Assembly (NCBI GenBank): GCA_027886185.1
Contig: WOAB01000233.1
Span: 643,291-707,290 of the forward strand
Reading direction: 5' to 3'
Origin: Rheum nobile
Lineage: Eukaryota; Streptophyta; Magnoliopsida; Caryophyllales; Polygonaceae
DNA: 64,000 bases
The notes below the pieces were generated by a model. The model did not search any database. It saw only the letters and a program-made list of their open reading frames with translations, and was not told where the DNA came from. Within the stretch, counting starts at the first letter, position 1. Each line of letters starts with the position of its first letter. Positions 22,204 to 32,811 of this stretch are shown here, one piece after another. Position numbers and translations under genes: made by a program.

Positions 22204-24332
22204 TGTAACACCCTGTAATTTTTAAGGGTATTTTGAATTATTTTAAAATTTTTCTTATGCCCGTTTTGCTAGACGGATTTAATTCAGTGAGTCTCGGACT
22301 TTCTGAAAAGGGTCTGAGCTCTGTAAAATTTTTCGAGCATTATATAATACAGTTGAGGTGTTTTCGGGGTTAATATATCGTTAATGTACGAATATATTTA
22401 ACCCGGAGTTAATAAAATTAACCCAAGTTGAGTTCGGATAAGAACTAACGAAGTCGGCCTTTAAACCGCGACCGGCCGCGATCGCGGTTTCGCTGAAAAC
22501 AGAGCTGGCTTCGTCTTCCTCGCGCAAGTGGCTTGGGGGAGATATTTTTGGGCTCGCAAGTGGCTCTTTTGCCTTGTCCCCTTGTCCCCTTCTTGTTTCC
22601 CATGAGGAGGCTCGGATTTGGGCTATAAAAGGGGTGAGAACCGGAGCTCTCTTTCTCTTCTTCTTCCTTCTTCTTTCTCCTCTGTTTCTCCTCTGTTTTT
22701 CACCATTGTTGAGCAGTTTTAGAGCTTCGTGAGAGGGAGATTTCGAGTGGTTCTTGAGTCGAGAAGGTGCTCCTGGGTGTTGTTGGAAGCTTTGAGGTGT
22801 TGGGAGATTGAACCATAGACAAATCGAAGGCAAACAAATCGGTTTGGGGATTTGATATCCAAGATCTGCTCTAGTTTTAGATCCCGGAACTAGACGTTGC
22901 TGAGCTTGATTCGAAGTTGTCGGATCCAAGGCAAGTGGCGGTTCGCTCTTGCTCATCATTCCATACTTCAATTAATTATCAATTATTTTGTTGTTAATTA
23001 ATTTGGGATGATTTCTTGTTTATGTTGGGAACAGTTTTGATCAATTATTTGATAAAAGAAGTGCTGTTATAATAGGTTGTATATTGCTAGATACAGCGCT
23101 ATTATGTTCATAATGGTTTTGTTGTGGATTTTAAAGGTGAACTTCATATAAAAAGGTTATAATAGGTTGCATATACTGTTAGTGGCAACGCTATTTTTAT
23201 ATATATATATATAGATTGTTAGATCTATGATGTTGGCCTTGATGGCTTTGATTTGATATGATGTTGACTGTGTTGAACTGTTTAGTTAGCACGAGTATTC
23301 GTAGGGACGATGGATGGAGGTCCAGTAGTTTCTTGATAATTAAATGGAGAAAAGGGCATTGAGACCCTAATACCATTGGTGAGTCATGACTAGCCTCTAT
23401 ACTCGGGTATAGAGGTGGTGCACTTAGCTAGTGTCACAAATCTAGGGAGTATTCCCAAGGATCTCTCGTCTCGGGATGAGCAGATCATAAAAGTTTGTAA
23501 CGTGATGTGTGTGTGTGTTGACATTTAATAAGATACGTGCCATGAGTATGCACATAATGAAAATGCCTTGACCATAATAATAAAGTGTCGTATGAGTAAG
23601 CACTTATTTAAAATGTTTGGCGAGTATTGAAGCTAGGCGCTAGTGCAGCTAGGAAAGATCGTCTTAGTTGTAGATCGCTCGAATGTGATACTGTGATTCT
23701 GTGATTGTGTGTATATTATAAATTAAGTTTTCCAACATTTGTCATTGTTTCCTTAAGGCTCATTTCATTTGGAGTCTTCTTTTGGGATTAATTGTTGTGA
23801 GACTCGGTCTCCAGAATCTTCTCTTGTTCATGCTGTTTTATATATTCTAGTAGGAGTATGATGGTTGACTAGCGTACTCGGTTATTATTCGAGGGATGAT
23901 GAGTCTAACCTAATACGACTGCTTCGAACCACTCTGCTTTGTACCCTTGCGTAGTCTTTCATTAGACTGACCAACCGTTATATTCCTTGCATGGTTGGCT
24001 GGTGTCATCCGTCCGATTCGGCACATCAGGTGTGTTGAAGATCCGAGAAGGCTAGAACGACTATGAAGATGAACGGTGTTTTGACAAGTTGTTTTGTCGC
24101 TTTGTATTTAAAAGATTTCCGCTGTGCTATTTTGTATTTCTGATGAAATTGGGTCATTTTAGGAATCGTGTAATTCCGCGACCATGTGGTTTAATAAAAG
24201 TTATGATTTTAGTATTGTAACTATGTTTTAAGTCAGTTATGACGTCGGAAAAGCCTGGGGTGACTTCGGGGTTTACGTCTGGGGTCATCGGCAGTAACGC
24301 TTTCAAATGGGGTTAAATTTGGGGGTGTTACA
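22204..24332 (+). repeat. D 3' LTR (2129 bp)
   Basis: The right copy of the D LTR, nearly identical to the left one. Its GC-rich palindrome (22463-22490) is the compact form, with arms AAACCGCG and CGCGGTTT around ACCGGCCGCGAT. Confidence 0.95.
22624..22631 (+). promoter_or_regulatory. TATA box of D 3' LTR
   Basis: TATAAAAG, identical in sequence and context to 18439-18446. A transcript from here would read outward into the rest of C. Confidence 0.7.
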
Positions 24333-27199
24333 TCCGCTGCCGGGCCGGCGCCCGCGAAGCCACACCCGTGACCCCATACCCTTGTATGGAGGCTCTTATT
24401 CACGCGCCGCCCCTAGGCCCGTAGCCGGCTACGAGGGTCGCCTCCATTATGCTCATAGTTTCACCGAGTTCGACGTGGAGTCCTTTGGAGACTATGACGA
24501 GGAAGGCGCCTACGAAGGCTATGAAGAGACCTTTGAAGAGGAGGCTTGGGCGGATGTGAGCCACCGAGGATATGATCACGCCCAAGGCCAGCCCCGGCGC
24601 CCTCATGTTCCTAGCTGGCCCGTGAGCCATGGTTTAGGGGTGTCCTTCTACCCCTTCATCGGTTGCAACGATGGTGGTTCCGAGTTCTTGGCATGGGAGC
24701 GCCACACACGCTATGTCTTTGGCCGCTCGGGTTATGATGTTCGCGAGGAGGTGCGCATCGCCACTTGGTACTTCACCGACTATGCCCGTACGGTGGCCAA
24801 AGGTGCAAGAGTCCCTACGTCTCGGAGGCTTCCCGCCCATCCAAACTTGGGCTCAGCTCGTCTATGTCATGGCTCACCACTATGCCTCGAGATACACGCT
24901 AGCCAGCCCAAGTGCATGTGAACGCGCCTTCCTGATGCTCAACCACCACATCTCCGACCATGACGCCCACGATGCCCGCGCCCCCGACAACCACCACATC
25001 TCCACAGCCACGCCGCCCATAGCCCCATCGCGGCTCGCGCACCCGTCGGCCCCGATGCCCGTGCCCCCGACGGCCCCGATGCCCGTAGCTCCGCCGGCCT
25101 TGGTGTTCGCGCCTCAACCAGACACGGTGATCGAGGCCCCACCGCCAACAACGGTGATCGTGCACCTGCCGCTTACAGTGCCCACCACTCCATCAGCTCC
25201 AGTGCCCGAGCCCATGCCGCAACCGGTGCCCGTGCCTCTGCCGACATCGAAACCCGCACCGCTGTCGGCCTCGGCGCCTAAGCCTTTGCCGGCCTTGGTG
25301 CACGGGACTTCGATGATCCCGGTGCTCGAGCCACCACCGCCGACGGAGCCCGTGCCCACACTGGCCGCGGCGCCCCAGCCGCGGCCTCCAAAGGTGCCCA
25401 CGCCTCCGCCGTGCCCGATGCCTGATCCCGCCGACGTAGCCGAGGAGACATACGCCTCCAAGGCCCACCTCACGGCCATCGGCCCTCCTCCACCGCCTGG
25501 CGCACTCATTCCTGGAGCGGCCCTCACCGTCCTCTTGGCGTCGCGCCTGTGCCTCACCGCTGAGGCGGGCGATACCTTGTTGGCGGCTCGGCTGGCCACG
25601 CCCTTGCCTCGGCCACTACTTGGTTGGCCGCCGCCCATAGCCGCGAGTAGCCCCTTGTCGCCTCTTGGCGGCTTCCCTTTGAGCCTACCCCATGGAGGCC
25701 GGCTCCCCATGGTTGCACCACCGACGGAAGGCTACGCGTTGTCATCACCTTGGCCGGCGCCATTGTTGCCCTCGGCGCGTCACACCCAAGATGAGACCCC
25801 CTTATCTCTTTACTCTTCTATGTCTTTGAGTGGCACATTACATGAGTTGCATGTCACCTCCTTGGATAGAGCACTTTGCATGTTGACTGGCTATTTTGCA
25901 TTTAGGAATATGTTCTGTTGTTTGCATTTTAGTTCCATACACCAATTCTTGTCCAAGAGACCTCACTTGTTGCATGTCATTCTCTCCATGTCTAAGTATG
26001 CTCATTGTCTAAATTGTTGTATCATGGGACACCTACTTAGACCTACAAGGGGTAGTGGGGTAACTTGTGCATGCATCCTTGCCTTTCATATAGAATTTGG
26101 ACCTTGTGTGGCTCCTTTTTCCATTTTTCTTGATGGCTTAAGGGTGCCATATGACTATGATTGGCTTTTGGACTCATATGTTTTATTGTTGAATGCCCCT
26201 TGCTTTAGAGATGTCCTTAGAATCCTTCACTATCCCGTGGTATCTAAGCATTCTTTTGAGGATAAGGATTACTCTCTCTTAGGGCGCACACTAGTCTTGC
26301 CTAGAGCCCTTCCTAGGCACCCATTAGAGGAGTCTTTTCATGTTGATTATGGCCCTTTGCGGATTATACCTAGAGCGCTTCCTTGGAACCCTTTGCATAC
26401 GGAGTATCATGTTGATTATGGACCTTTATGGACTGGCCATACATCCCTTCCTAGGTGCCTCATGTATAAGGTATTTCAGGTTGACTCGGCGCCTTTGAGG
26501 ATAGCCGCACAAATAGCCTCCTTAGGGCCCCTTTTCGTTCGGACCTCCCTCAGCTTGTCTATTGGTTTGTGGCCTCGTGCTTGGATGTTTGTCCCATTGA
26601 TTTATCCTAGATATCACCCTCCTGACCCTAGCATTCTTGTATCCTCTTATACCGTGCATTGGGTGGTTGTGTATCAAACTCTTGTAGTCGGGTGGCCAAC
26701 TCCTAAGAAGGGGAGAGATTCTCTTTGGGTGCTACTAGTTCATCTCTCCTACATGGCCAATCACCTAGCTTATAGGATCTCACACATTGCCTTGAGGATG
26801 CCCACTATTTTCCCTTTCCACATATGGCCACCGGACCCAAGCCCTCCCATCACCTACCACATTAGGGATGCGCATGAACTGACCCCATCTCCCTCTTGGA
26901 CCGTGCATAGGGCCCTTCGTAGAACCACCCCGGGGCATAGGATATTCTCATATCTTATTGTTGAGTTGCTTTGGTGTAGGAGCATGTCGACGGCTACCTT
27001 GCTTAGGGCCTTATTGGCACCTCCTTGGAGTACACATACCATGACGTTGGGAGCTCTTCCAACCCGTCTTATGGATGCCTACTTTCCTCATGTGCCACCG
27101 GTTCCTAATGATGGCTTGCTTCCTGTGACATTGGTGCCTCTAGACGTCTTCACTTCATTCATGGAGGGTCCCAAATTTCATGATCAGGCGCTCACCTAA
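24333..27199 (+). pseudogene. C gag (continued) and long Pro-rich/unknown open frame
   Basis: From 24338 the gag continues through an acidic region (FGDYDEEGAYEGYEETFEEE), then SWPVSHGLGVSFYPFIGC and FLAWERHTRYVFGRSGYDV, typical of the retrotransposon gag fold. Near 24785 a 1-base shift moves the protein into the frame carrying KVQESLRLGGFPPIQTWAQL. That frame then stays open to 27199. It has a Pro/Ala-rich section (about 24980-25780) and about 470 residues that I do not recognise. These include three 23-residue units around 26300-26510 with the pattern HVDYGPL/HVDYGPL/QVDSAPL. F has a related gag on the minus strand (36283-35259). No zinc knuckle or pol motif is seen. The gag assignment is solid; the C-terminal part has no known function. 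Confidence 0.75.
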
Positions 27200-27338
27200 T
27201 GGCTCATGCATAAGAAGGGGAGCGAGCCCCCTTGGGTCATTCTCAATTGCTTTCCCATTGTGCTCACCCATGGAAGCCCTACATGGTGCCCCTCAAACCC
27301 CCCCGATCCTAGCAACAAATTGAGGACAATTTGCCCTC

Positions 27339-27351
27339 AAGAAGGGGAGAG
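27339..27351 (+). other. Polypurine tract of C
   Basis: AAGAAGGGGAGAG directly before TGATGAG of the 3' LTR. The upstream words TTGAGGACAATTTG resemble the GAGGACAATG box found before PPTs in other plant gypsy elements. Confidence 0.85.
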
Positions 27352-28094
27352 TGATGAGTTCCACCTTGGCCCTTGGAACTCATCAAGCCAAGCCAAGGCC
27401 TCGTCTCCAAGGTCACCAAGGGCCAATCATGTATCGGCACCAAGGCACCTCCATGGCGATAGAGCCTAGCCTTCAGCCACCAAGACCCAACGCCTAGATG
27501 CCATGACAATCAAGCGCCCGACGCTTCGACTCCAAGGCATTCTAGGCGCGCGTCTATATCCAAGCCTTATGGATTTTATCCTCTTTCCACTTTAATTAAT
27601 TAATCATGTATTTTACTTTCTATGTTGGGCGTGTGGAACCATTTGCATATGGGCTCCTAGCCCACCAAAACCCTTGACTATATAAGCCATCCTTGGCTTC
27701 CTTTGTAGGGGAGTTGAAGAATTAAAGAGTGGCATAGCCTAAGGTTGAGTTTATCTCCCTCTAGGCAGCAACTATCTTCTTTCAACTCAAGCTTTCAACA
27801 TTCCAATCTCTCTTTCTCTCATCAAACTCGTTTCGATCTCTCAAGCTCACAAGCTTTCATTCAAACAAGGCAAGCTCGGCCAAGGAACCTCCAAGAGAGG
27901 TTCCCTTTGCACTTCCACCGTCCACACCTCCTCTTGGCGCCTCCCATTGGTGACTCCTCTCCCCCACTGCCGAGAGCCCCTTCCAAGGGCTAGTGGAGAC
28001 CATTCAAGCTCAAGGAAGAAGAAGAAGTCCTAGCTTGGACACGATCTAGCCCATTGGGAAGAAAAACCTCCTCTTGGGGATTTGATTCTCATCA
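27352..28094 (+). repeat. C 3' LTR (743 bp)
   Basis: The right LTR, ending TTCTCATCA, followed by the TSD GATGC. The E integrase resumes immediately after it. Confidence 0.95.
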
Positions 28095-28463
28095 GATGCC
28101 AAATCTGCTCAAGATGTTCCTCCATGTGAAAGAAATAACATGTGAATATTTGATCTCTTTGAATGCTTTGACTTCGATTAACTTAGAGAAATAGTCTGTC
28201 ATGGCGAGCATGAAGACGTGTTGGTCGGACGCAACCGGTATCTTATCGACAATGTCCATTCCCCATTTCATGAAAGGCCAAGGGGAAGAGATTGGATGTA
28301 GATCTTCAGACGGCTGATGAGACACTCGGCCGTGTCTTTGGCATGTGTCACACTTTTTCGCATAGTTGATGGAGTCTTTCTTCATAGTGGGCCAATAATA
28401 TCATGTGGTGTGAGCACGCAAAGCGAGGTTCCTTCCTACAGAATGGTTGCCACGTACAATTTT
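28095..28463 (-). pseudogene. E: integrase zinc-binding region and start of the catalytic core
   Basis: Minus-strand translation gives GNHSVGRNLALRAHTT, a stop, then YYWPTMKKDSINYAKKCDTC, the H2C2 zinc-binding part of a Ty3/gypsy integrase. It continues into WPFMKWGMDIVDKI (first core aspartate) and AMTDYFSKLIEVKAF. It ends at FGI where C inserted and resumes at 15766. F splits it on the other side. One stop separates HTT and YYW. Confidence 0.9.
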
Positions 28464-29269
28464 TGATGTGAATCAAACCTCCAACAGGAGGCCTTTCTTC
28501 ACGGATTTGCTCGATCGTGGCTAAGAAAGCTTGGTCTTCTTCTCTTGGGTAGCATAGGAGTCTTCAATGGTGTTCTTGAGGAGATCTTGAAGTGTCTTGA
28601 TGGCGGAAGCAATGGTAAAGCCTTCGAAGCTCCCTTGGAAGGAGAATGGCCAAGGGAACCTCAAAAGAGGTTCCTTGGCAAGCGTTTGTTTTGTTTGCAA
28701 AAACAAGATTGTTGTTTGGTGTTTGAATGATTTCGTGTGAAAGAAGGAGGAGAGAAAGAAGAGATTTAGAGTTGGAAGATATAGTGGAAGTCTTGGGGAG
28801 GTATTCCTCAAACCCAAGATGGATAATCCACTCTATTAATCTTTAACTGAGGTGACAAGGAAGCAAGTAAGGCATATAAATACTAGAATGCTAGGGTTTC
28901 GGCCACATGGCCTTGCTAAGCTAATGGGCCTATTGGGCTAGAAGTCCATGTACATATGGCTTCATACACCCAAAGAGATAATGCTAGAAATAAAAGACAT
29001 CATACTAAAAATAGAAGGATAAGATCCGAAGCTCGGATAGGCAAGACATCGGGCGTGCCAAGGAGGGTGTCGATGTCTTGAGTTCCATGGCATGTCATGG
29101 CGTCGATGACTTCAATGTCTTGACGTCGAGGAGGTGAGTGGCGCCCAACCAAGTGTTGGCATTGGTGAGTGCCCGACGCTAAGGTTGCGAGGATCCGGCC
29201 AAGGCATCTTCGAGCCATCATCATTGATGGAAGTCAAGGGATGTTGGCATCCATCACCGGGACCCATCA
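28464..29269 (-). repeat. F 3' LTR (806 bp)
   Basis: On the plus strand TGATGTGAATCAAACC...GGGACCCATCA; highly similar to the right copy. A minus-strand frame shared by both LTRs (28817-28521, 38135-37839) lies wholly within LTR sequence and is not called. Confidence 0.9.
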
Positions 29270-29530
29270 CTCTACCCTTCTTTGCTTCTAAGCGTCCTTG
29301 CTTTGAGTGTGTAGGAAGTACGGGAAGTGGAGAAAGTGTGGTGGCGCGTCTCCCCTTTTTAAAGGTGAAGGTGGAGTGAGGGAGACCGCCACTAACACAA
29401 AGAAGCATGAGAATACAAGAGCCGTCGGGCGGCTCCTTGGGCACAACAATATGGAAGGGCTCATGGGCGATCCAATTGCATGGGTCCGGTGCCGGTGTCA
29501 TGCCAAGAGGCGGTACATGGTCAAGGGCGC
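29270..29530 (-). pseudogene. F interior 3' of the B insertion: tail of the gag-like frame and PPT
   Basis: Minus-strand sequence continues from the B insertion site. One frame reads NWIAHEPFHIVVPKEPPDGS and ends in a Lys-rich stretch. Next to the LTR is AAAGAAGGGTAGAG, the likely polypurine tract (29270-29283). No domain is recognised. Confidence 0.5.
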
Positions 29531-30858
29531 TGATAGACGCTGTCGAGACGCCTAAACAAAATAATCCTAAACAAACCTAAACAAGTAGCAAAGGCAAGCA
29601 ATGGTCGAATCCCACAGGGAGGAAGTAATCTTTCAGAGTGCAAAGTTGTATGTCAAAGGTAACAAAGGGGGGAATTGGTTGATTGTTGTGAAACAAGTAA
29701 ACAAAGCAAAGTAAACAAAACAAAAGGTTGAAATCAATTGGGGAAAACACTTAGCCAAACAAATATCCACCATTCATATGATTGATTGGTCCTAGGTTAT
29801 CTCTATTCCTTCCTTTGATTATTCATTTCCCTATTCTGAATTAGTTACCAGTCCTACCAGTCCAGGCAACCCTAACTATTAAATAATCCCTACTAATCTT
29901 CAAGATTTAATTCAATAGCAGCAAGAAGCATATGAATTAACCAGGATACATACAACACCACGACCCGCAGTATTTAACATATAATCAAATCTCTTTCATA
30001 ATAAACTAGTCCTACCAGTCCTATAATATCATGGATGCTACAACGGATAAGGAATCTCAACCCGAAATATCCAAACCCTATCAATAGACAATTACTAATA
30101 TCAACTAGTTGGCCAAACCAGTCAAATCAATAAGAATATGCTCCAGAGAAAAGATATAATCCAAAGGAATAGGAAATAGAGTTATAACCTCACAATCATG
30201 AATCAAATGAAGGCTTCAATTATCGGACTAAGCAAATGGTGCTTAGTTCTTCATAGTTCAAAGGAAAACAATGCTGAATGGAAAAACTCAATTGTAACGT
30301 GATATGGAAACTAGGTTAAATAACCTAACCCTAAAACTAAAGTGAAAAGATAACGAAACAAATCCTAAAAGGAAATAAAATACTAAAATACGAAATACTA
30401 AAAGAAAATAAAGTCGGAAAATTAAAAGAATAAAGAACTTCGGAAAATCCTGCGTGGCTTCGCTCCGTGTCATTCCGCGATCGCGGAAAGAATTCCGCGG
30501 TCGCGGAAATTGCATTGTTGCTCTCGACCTGCTTCGCTGGGGGATTTTCCGCGGTCGCGGAAAATTGTTGTTCTCGCTCCGTCTTTTCGAATTAGCCGCG
30601 ATCTCTTTCCTTCGTCGCCCGCGGTCGCGGCATCTCCTTTCTTCTCCTTGTGTGGCTCTTTCTTCTACTCTTCCTTCGTCTCCTCAAGTGGTCTACTCCT
30701 CGTCTTCTGGATGTCTTCGTTTAAGCTCCTCCAAACCACCATATCCACACTTCTTCTACCCAACTCCATATTCCATAATTGTGCTCTAAATCTATACAAA
30801 TGGCACCTTAAACACCGGTAACAAATCTTAGATAAGCACTATAAAGTAGAGCTGATCA
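29531..30858 (-). repeat. B 3' LTR (1328 bp)
   Basis: TG...CA on both strands and similar throughout to 33924-35258. Near 30474-30632 it carries four GC-rich palindromes of the TTCCGCG/CGCGGAA type, the longest with 10-bp arms (30544-30565). Confidence 0.95.
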
Positions 30859-32076
30859 AACTCCCCCATGCTTAAACCTTGCTCGTCCTCGAGTAAGCTA
30901 AAAGAAAACCTACTCCTTCAATCAAATCCCCAAGGTCTCAGAAAGCATAGAAAAATCATCCCCACTAAGAACTGCACCTAACATGAACTCCAAGGCACCA
31001 ATACAATAAGCTCAACACAACATACAACACAACACCTCACCAAGCAAATCACACACACCCAAGCTTAAAGGAAAGCAGAGTACTTCCCCCAAGCTTATCC
31101 TGAACACCATAGAGTGAATAAAATCTAATCCTAGCCTCCCATCTATCTTCTTATGCCTCCCAGAGTGACCTACCCGAATTCTCCTTATATCACATCTTCT
31201 TATGTCACCACGCCAGGAAAAATGATGATTCCTAAAAATCACTTTTCTTTTTTTTACTCATTTTGCCAAGGCGCCCTTTCGGGTTTTCACCAAGCCACTC
31301 ATTTCATTTTCCAATAGATGTGCTCACATATAACTCACATCACTCTTGACCAATTATTACCCTAGCCTAATGCTGGTCCAAGCCACCTACTTATTACCTA
31401 AGCCGCCCTTTTGGGTTTTCGACTTATCCCAGGATTTCTATTTTTGCCTTTTTTCAAATTTTTGGCTTTTTTCATTTTCTTTATTTTTCTCCTCAACGAC
31501 ATAGCAAGTATAAAACCCTCCCTCATGCTTAAACATTGCATTGTCCTCGATGTAATGAAAGACAAAAAAGAATGAAGCACAGGGAAAAGCGGAAAGGTAC
31601 TCACAACCGTCGCCGAGTTGGCTTGGACACGTACGTTGTTGCTGGCGGTAAACCATATAAGCACAGGTCTCTGGTGTTGTGCGGGTCTTCTTCAAATCAA
31701 TAGTCTTCTTCACCATGCAACCAAAGGGGACCACTGTGGTGAGTAGTGGTATAGCAAAGATGTCGGGGTTGCACGGCCTTCAACGAACACATGGTGGAGC
31801 CCAGATATAATCGTGGTGTGGGCTCTAGTGTTCCTCCTCCTCAGCTGTCAATGGTAGGGCCATCATCATTGCCAAATAATGTGTGGGGCTAATGTTTCCT
31901 CTGTGACAACATGATGCGCACCGTCTCACCATGGGTAACTCAGACATCTGACCTTCAGTAGAGCTTTTTTTTTTGATTTTTTTTTTTCGATTTCGATTTT
32001 TTTTTTCAAGTGCAGGGAGAAAGAGGACTTACATTGGTGATTCACACCGTCTTTAATTATGGTTCGGGCCTCCTTC
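30859..32076 (-). other. B 3' internal non-coding region, conserved with A2
   Basis: No gene is visible. It matches A2 40067-41286 closely, with the same order of landmarks. These are a PPT module next to the LTR (GCATGGGGGAG near 30861-30870), two copies of GCCCTTTYGGGTTTTC (near 31272 and 31406), and a second GAGGACAATG...GCATGAGGGAGGG module (31517-31549). Conservation between two diverged elements without an ORF suggests a structural or packaging role. A 98-codon frame at 31438-31734 is not supported by the A2 copy. Confidence 0.6.
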
Positions 32077-32185
32077 CTACAGGTTAGTACAAATGCAAAA
32101 ACAAAAACAACGCAAAACGAGACTAGGCAAAATAAAACAATGAAAACTAAAGATGTGGAATGAAAAGACAGAAAAAAATACATAC
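32077..32185 (-). other. Candidate intron in B (109 nt)
   Basis: The donor CCCGAG|GTATGT matches the plant consensus very well. The acceptor is CCTGTAG|, ending at 32077, with a canonical TACTAAC branch site just upstream. Position and signals match A1 and A2, although the intron bodies have diverged. Confidence 0.6.
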
Positions 32186-32247
32186 CTCGGGTTGCCTCCC
32201 GGACAACGCCTTAGTTATTGTCGTGGCTCGACATAGTGTTCTTCCAC

Positions 32248-32811
32248 TCAACTTGGGTTGTGTACAGCAACTGAACTCCTGGGGTCTATATCAGGGGGAT
32301 GCCTCTTTGTGTTCTCTATGTTGAGCTTGATCCTCATTCTCCTGTACTTCATGGTTGGTAGACCGCTGTTCACGTCAATGATTGCACTAGCCATCTTCAA
32401 AAATGGCCTACCCAACATCTCAGGGGTTGCATGTTTGTCCTGCCCCGTATCCAGCATGTAGAAATCCGCCACTTGAATCAAGGCCTCCTTCTTGTGCTTC
32501 TCCTTTGGCCTCTTCTTGATTTTTCCCAACGCCTTTAAAAATTCTGCACAGTGAGGGATGTTGTTTGCCAGTTTGAATAAATGAATGTTTGCCTCGCAGT
32601 TACTGAAGGTGTCAAATAGATCCTTGTCGTTCTCCACCTTTCCGGTGTCCTTCAGAGCCTCGAGAAAGGGTGCGGGAGGCTTCAATGAACTGAGCGGTGG
32701 AAAATTAGGCCGAACATAGTCATCCACGACAGGTGCAGATGATCCGCGATCGCGGAGTGGCTCCCGCGGTCGCGGAACTGCGTTTGGGTCTTCGGAGACG
32801 TCGGGGGACAA
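32248..32811 (-). pseudogene. B protease-like segment
   Basis: This frame carries DDYVRPNFPPLSSLKPPAPF, then KEKHKKEALIQVADFYMLDT and EMLGRPFLKMASAIIDVNSG. In full Athila/Tat proteases a DLGAS-type active site lies between the basic linker and the GRPFL motif; here that block is missing. The DTG in FYMLDTG aligns with the later LDMEED-like position of relatives, so it is probably not catalytic. It ends at the same stop after NPS as A1 and A2. It overlaps the gag-tail frame, so one frameshift lies between about 32682 and 32811. Confidence 0.7.

Larger units (their letters stand above)
18009..24332 (+). mobile_element. D: gag-only Ty3/gypsy (chromovirus-like) element
   Basis: Long LTRs (18009-20131 and 22204-24332) begin TGTAACACC and end GGGGGTGTTACA. 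The PBS matches initiator tRNA-Met exactly. A PPT (AAAATAAGGGGGTAG) precedes the right LTR. The flanks are TCCGT and TCCGC (one mismatch). The interior is only about 2.07 kb and encodes gag; protease, RT and integrase are missing. The LTRs are very similar; one clear difference is a 10-bp gain in the left LTR within a GC-rich palindrome near 18276. Confidence 0.9.
15767..28094 (+). mobile_element. C: non-autonomous LTR-gag-LTR element, interrupted by D
   Basis: Two 743-bp LTRs (15767-16509, 27352-28094), a PBS at 16512, a PPT before 27352 and a perfect TSD GATGC (15762-15766, 28095-28099) define the element. Without D and its TSD it is about 6.0 kb. The only coding content is a gag gene and a long frame running to 27199; there is no protease, RT or integrase. 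This matches the published idea of terminal-repeat retrotransposons with a GAG domain (TR-GAG). The long unknown C-terminal part is not something I can match to that group. The LTRs are nearly identical, so the insertion is fairly recent. Confidence 0.9.

Noticed and set aside
25114..25763. Minus-strand frames of 198 and 91 codons opposite the C Pro-rich region
   Set aside because: They are Gly/Arg-rich shadows of a GC-rich Pro-coding stretch with no independent support.
28521..28817. 98-codon minus-strand ORF conserved at 37839-38135
   Set aside because: Both copies lie within the paired F LTRs, so the similarity comes from LTR identity, not coding constraint.
32290..32480. Active aspartic protease (DTG motif in FYMLDTG)
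   Set aside because: By position relative to GRPFL it aligns with a later LDMEED-like stretch of Athila proteases, and the residue after G is Gln rather than Ala or Ser. The real active-site block is missing.
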